7,039 nt of DNA from Mollicutes bacterium (lineage in GTDB: Bacteria > Bacillota_I > Bacilli_A > RF39 > UBA660): the NCBI GenBank assembly GCA_003566505.1, contig PXDA01000058.1, positions 1 to 7,039 on the forward strand, given 5' to 3'. Below, one piece after another: positions 5,441 to 7,039 of this stretch. Both the position numbers and the translations under genes were made by a program. How positions within the stretch are numbered: the stretch's first letter is position 1; each line of letters begins with the position of its first letter. The notes beneath the pieces are model-generated. The model was given only the letters and a program-made list of their open reading frames with translations. It was not told the origin of the DNA and ran no database searches.

Positions 5441-6285
5441 AAAATTATTTATTAATTTTTTTAATTGCTTTAAGCGCGATAAGTTTAACTCTTTTGCTCT
5501 ATAGTCGCTTCATTGGCACCCGCGGCTTATATATTAAAGAATACACCATTCATAATCAACTACTACCAGCACATTTTCATGGTCTCAAAGTAGTTCATTT
5601 ATCCGATTTACATTTTGGTGATTTTATTAATGAAGAGAAATTAAAAAAAGTCGTTAGCCGCGTTAATCAACTAAAACCTGATATTATTGTTTTTACTGGT
5701 GATTTAATTGAAAATGAATTAAGCGAAGATGAACAAAAACTGTTAGGAACTTCCCTTAATAAACTAAATGCGCGGCTTGGTAAATATGCTATTCGGGGCA
5801 ATCACGATATGGACTATGATTACTGGGAGGATATTATTGATATTGGTGGTTTTCAAAATTTAGAAGAACAATTAGAATTAGTTTATGATCAAAAAAAACA
5901 ACCAATTCTCATTTATGGTATGAGTTCTAATTTAAAAGAAAAGAAATCACCTATTAGCAAACTAAATAACTTTTACAAAGAAATCGAAGATAATCCATCG
6001 CTTGAAAACACTTTCAAAATTTTACTAATGCACGAGCCCGATTATGTTGATGATTTTAATAGCGAAGATTTCGATTTAATTTTGGCTGGTCATTCCCATC
6101 GAGGACAAATTCGTTTGCCAATTTTAGGGCCTCTTTTACTACCAAAAGGATCAATAAAATATTATGATGAATTTTATCAATTAGGAGACACAAAATTATA
6201 TATTTCAAGTGGCATTGGTAATTCCCATGTCAACTTGCGCCTCTTCAATCGTCCTTCTTTTAATTTTTATCGGATAATTAATTAA
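5437..6285 (+). CDS. Membrane-anchored calcineurin-like metallophosphoesterase (YkuE/YaeI type)
   Basis: This 282-residue protein has one N-terminal membrane segment (about 4-22) followed by a complete metallophosphoesterase domain. Metal and catalytic motifs are SDLHFGD (56-62, with D57 and H59), FTGDLIEN (86-93), GNHD (121-124), MHEP (198-201, H199) and GHSHRGQ (218-224). These fit the two-metal active site. The layout of a short hydrophobic anchor plus an HLSDLH start resembles B. subtilis YkuE and E. coli YaeI; some relatives hydrolyse UDP-diacylglucosamine (LpxG) or phosphodiesters at the membrane. The true substrate is not known from sequence. The domain could face either side of the membrane; the charge pattern (one Lys before the segment, Arg24 and Arg29 after it) does not settle this. 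The GTG start overlaps the protease stop as GTGA, which implies coupled expression. Confidence 0.92.
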   Translation: MKNYLLIFLIALSAISLTLLLYSRFIGTRGLYIKEYTIHNQLLPAHFHGLKVVHLSDLHFGDFINEEKLKKVVSRVNQLKPDIIVFTGDLIENELSEDEQKLLGTSLNKLNARLGKYAIRGNHDMDYDYWEDIIDIGGFQNLEEQLELVYDQKKQPILIYGMSSNLKEKKSPISKLNNFYKEIEDNPSLENTFKILLMHEPDYVDDFNSEDFDLILAGHSHRGQIRLPILGPLLLPKGSIKYYDEFYQLGDTKLYISSGIGNSHVNLRLFNRPSFNFYRIIN

Positions 6286-6292
6286 AATATGC

Positions 6293-6320
6293 TTGCTTTA
6301 TTTCATTATTATGCTAGAAT
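6293..6320 (+). promoter_or_regulatory. Putative promoter of the 178-residue protein gene
   Basis: TTGCTT (6293-6298) and TAGAAT (6315-6320) are spaced by 16 bases, and the -10 has an extended TG (TGCTAGAAT). It lies 8 bases after the phosphoesterase stop. No clear terminator precedes it, so readthrough from the upstream pair is also possible. A 7-bp inverted repeat, TTATGCT (6309-6315) and AGCATAA (6324-6330), surrounds the -10 and could be an operator. Confidence 0.6.
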
Positions 6321-6338
6321 AAGAGCATAAAAAAAGAA

Positions 6339-6345
6339 AGGGGAG
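6339..6345 (+). promoter_or_regulatory. Shine-Dalgarno of the 178-residue protein gene
   Basis: AGGGGAG ends 6 bases before the ATG at 6352. It is a strong purine box and fixes that start. Confidence 0.75.
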
Positions 6346-6351
6346 TTTTCC

Positions 6352-6888
6352 ATGGATGAAAAAAATCCAATTATTAATGTTTTAAATGATGGTTGGTCGG
6401 AAGAATTAACAAAACACAGCACCGTTACTATTAACCACATTGCAAAACAAATGATTCCTGATTTGTACGAAATGGCGCAAAAACTACAATTAGAAACGGA
6501 AACAGACTACGCCCTTGATGAATTAGTCAACTTTGGCTATATTGGTATTGTCTCACTTATTACGGCAGAAGAAAAATTAAATTTTGATCGCGAGGAATTA
6601 CTAGCTTATACAAATGATTTTTTAAACAAATTAATTGTCGCCGAAAAAGAATGGGAAAATACTAGTCCTACATTAGATTGTATGGAACCAGACTGCCTCG
6701 GCAAAGAATGTCTTGAAAAACTTTGTAATAAAATTCTTACCGCTGAAGACATAAGCAAAGAACACGCTCTTATCGAAGAATTCCAAACAACCAGCAATTA
6801 TCAAGCTCTTTTAACCGAAGAAGAAAAAGCAATGGAAAAAGAAAAAACTAAAATAATATCATTTGATTTTTATCGCAAAAAAAGGTAA
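6352..6888 (+). CDS. Hypothetical acidic protein with a C-x4-C-x4-C-x4-C cysteine ladder
   Basis: I do not recognise this 178-residue protein. It has a promoter, a strong SD and a terminator of its own, so it is very likely a real gene. It is acidic and predicted mostly helical, with no signal peptide or membrane segment, so it should be cytoplasmic. Residues 54-70 (ALDELVNFGYIGIVSLI) resemble the D-L-V-x-x-G-Y-I-G-L-x-x-A-I helix of sigma-70 region 2, and the next stretch up to about 95 could fit the rest of that region; however, the aromatic DNA-melting residues and region 4 are not evident. Cysteines fall at 110, 115, 120 and 125, an exact five-residue repeat. The C-terminus turns basic (FDFYRKKR). 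A diverged sigma-like or metal-binding regulatory protein is possible, but neither is established. Confidence 0.75.
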   Translation: MDEKNPIINVLNDGWSEELTKHSTVTINHIAKQMIPDLYEMAQKLQLETETDYALDELVNFGYIGIVSLITAEEKLNFDREELLAYTNDFLNKLIVAEKEWENTSPTLDCMEPDCLGKECLEKLCNKILTAEDISKEHALIEEFQTTSNYQALLTEEEKAMEKEKTKIISFDFYRKKR

Positions 6889-6905
6889 CATTGTTACCTT
6901 TTTTT
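6877..6905. terminator. Bidirectional intrinsic terminator shared by the 178-residue gene and gltX
   Basis: A run of seven As (6877-6883), GGTAACA (6884-6890), one T, TGTTACC (6892-6898) and a run of seven Ts (6899-6905) form a symmetric hairpin with an uninterrupted T-tract on both strands. It fits Rho-independent termination for plus-strand transcripts of the 178-residue gene and minus-strand transcripts of gltX. The TAA stop of the plus-strand gene (6886-6888) lies in the stem, and the gltX stop (6904-6906) sits at the edge of the T-tract. Confidence 0.9.
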
Positions 6906-7039
6906 ATTGAAAATATTTTTTTATATTATTAAGTACCTTTTCCCTGCCTAATAAATAAATGGTATCGGGCAGTTCCGGTCCATGCATCTGACCACTAACT
7001 GCAATCCGAATCGGCATAAACAAACTTCTCCCCTTCACA
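6904..7039 (-). CDS. gltX: Glutamyl-tRNA synthetase, C-terminal end (partial, 5' part off the right edge)
   Basis: Only the last 44 residues before a TAA stop are visible. They contain FMPIRIAVSGQMHGPELP, which matches the strongly conserved C-terminal anticodon-binding-domain segment of bacterial GltX (F-M-P-I-R-x-A-x-x-G-x-x-H-G-P-E-L), followed by LLGREKVLNNIKKYF, the typical closing helix. GltX charges tRNA-Glu with glutamate in the cytoplasm. The catalytic HIGH and KMSKS motifs lie outside the window, so discriminating or non-discriminating specificity cannot be judged. The gene converges on the 178-residue gene, and its stop codon abuts the shared terminator. Confidence 0.9.
   Translation of the reverse strand, partial: VKGRSLFMPIRIAVSGQMHGPELPDTIYLLGREKVLNNIKKYFQ

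Noticed and set aside
4736..6285. Phage-defence or bacteriocin system based on the Abi/CPBP gene
   Set aside because: There is no toxin, precursor peptide or defence partner nearby, and the CPBP family has many housekeeping roles.
6606..6797. Minus-strand open frame antisense to the 178-residue gene
   Set aside because: It has no SD or promoter and covers a gene with clear expression signals; it is probably a shadow.
1..7039. Mobile elements, CRISPR arrays, tRNA or rRNA genes
   Set aside because: I saw no transposase, terminal repeats, direct-repeat array or cloverleaf-like sequence; almost all of the window is coding, and the largest intergenic gap (4587-4735) is accounted for by two promoters, a hairpin and SD sites.

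Overview
This AT-rich window looks like a chromosomal core-gene segment from a low-GC Gram-positive bacterium. The minus-strand order rimP-nusA-ylxR-infB-rbfA is the conserved Firmicutes transcription/translation operon. Several features suggest a small or streamlined lineage near the Erysipelotrichia/Mollicutes branch of Bacilli: a very short RimP, no ylxQ between ylxR and infB, no truB directly after rbfA, an IF-2 of about 656 residues and a NusA of 376 residues. That placement is an inference. UGA is a normal stop codon here (it ends infB and other genes) and Trp is encoded by TGG, so the Mycoplasma code is not in use.

Layout. Positions 1-4586, minus strand, form one tightly packed operon read right to left: rimP (short), nusA, ylxR, infB, rbfA, a 78-residue protein with two CxxC motifs, and a PHP-domain phosphatase that runs off the left edge. 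Gaps are 1 to about 14 bases or overlaps. In several cases the Shine-Dalgarno (SD) sequence of a gene overlaps or touches the stop codon of the gene before it. The operon starts from an extended -10 promoter at about 4641-4669, and a perfect 9-bp hairpin lies at the predicted transcript start.

Positions 4703-6285, plus strand, are divergent from that operon. A second extended -10 promoter drives a CPBP (Rce1/CAAX-type) intramembrane protease and a membrane-anchored calcineurin-like metallophosphoesterase joined by a GTGA stop/start overlap. Positions 6293-6888, plus strand, hold a separately promoted gene for an acidic 178-residue protein I do not recognise; it has four cysteines spaced exactly five residues apart. 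It converges on the 3' end of gltX (glutamyl-tRNA synthetase, minus strand, cut by the right edge), and the two share a compact bidirectional terminator that contains the stop codon of the first and abuts that of the second.

Functionally, the minus-strand operon joins 30S subunit maturation (RimP, RbfA), transcription elongation/termination (NusA), YlxR and translation initiation (IF-2), as in other Bacilli. The plus-strand pair looks like envelope housekeeping. I see no mobile element, CRISPR array, tRNA, rRNA or clear defence system. The most notable features are the half-size RimP, the two-CxxC protein coupled to rbfA, the leader hairpin and the cysteine-ladder protein.
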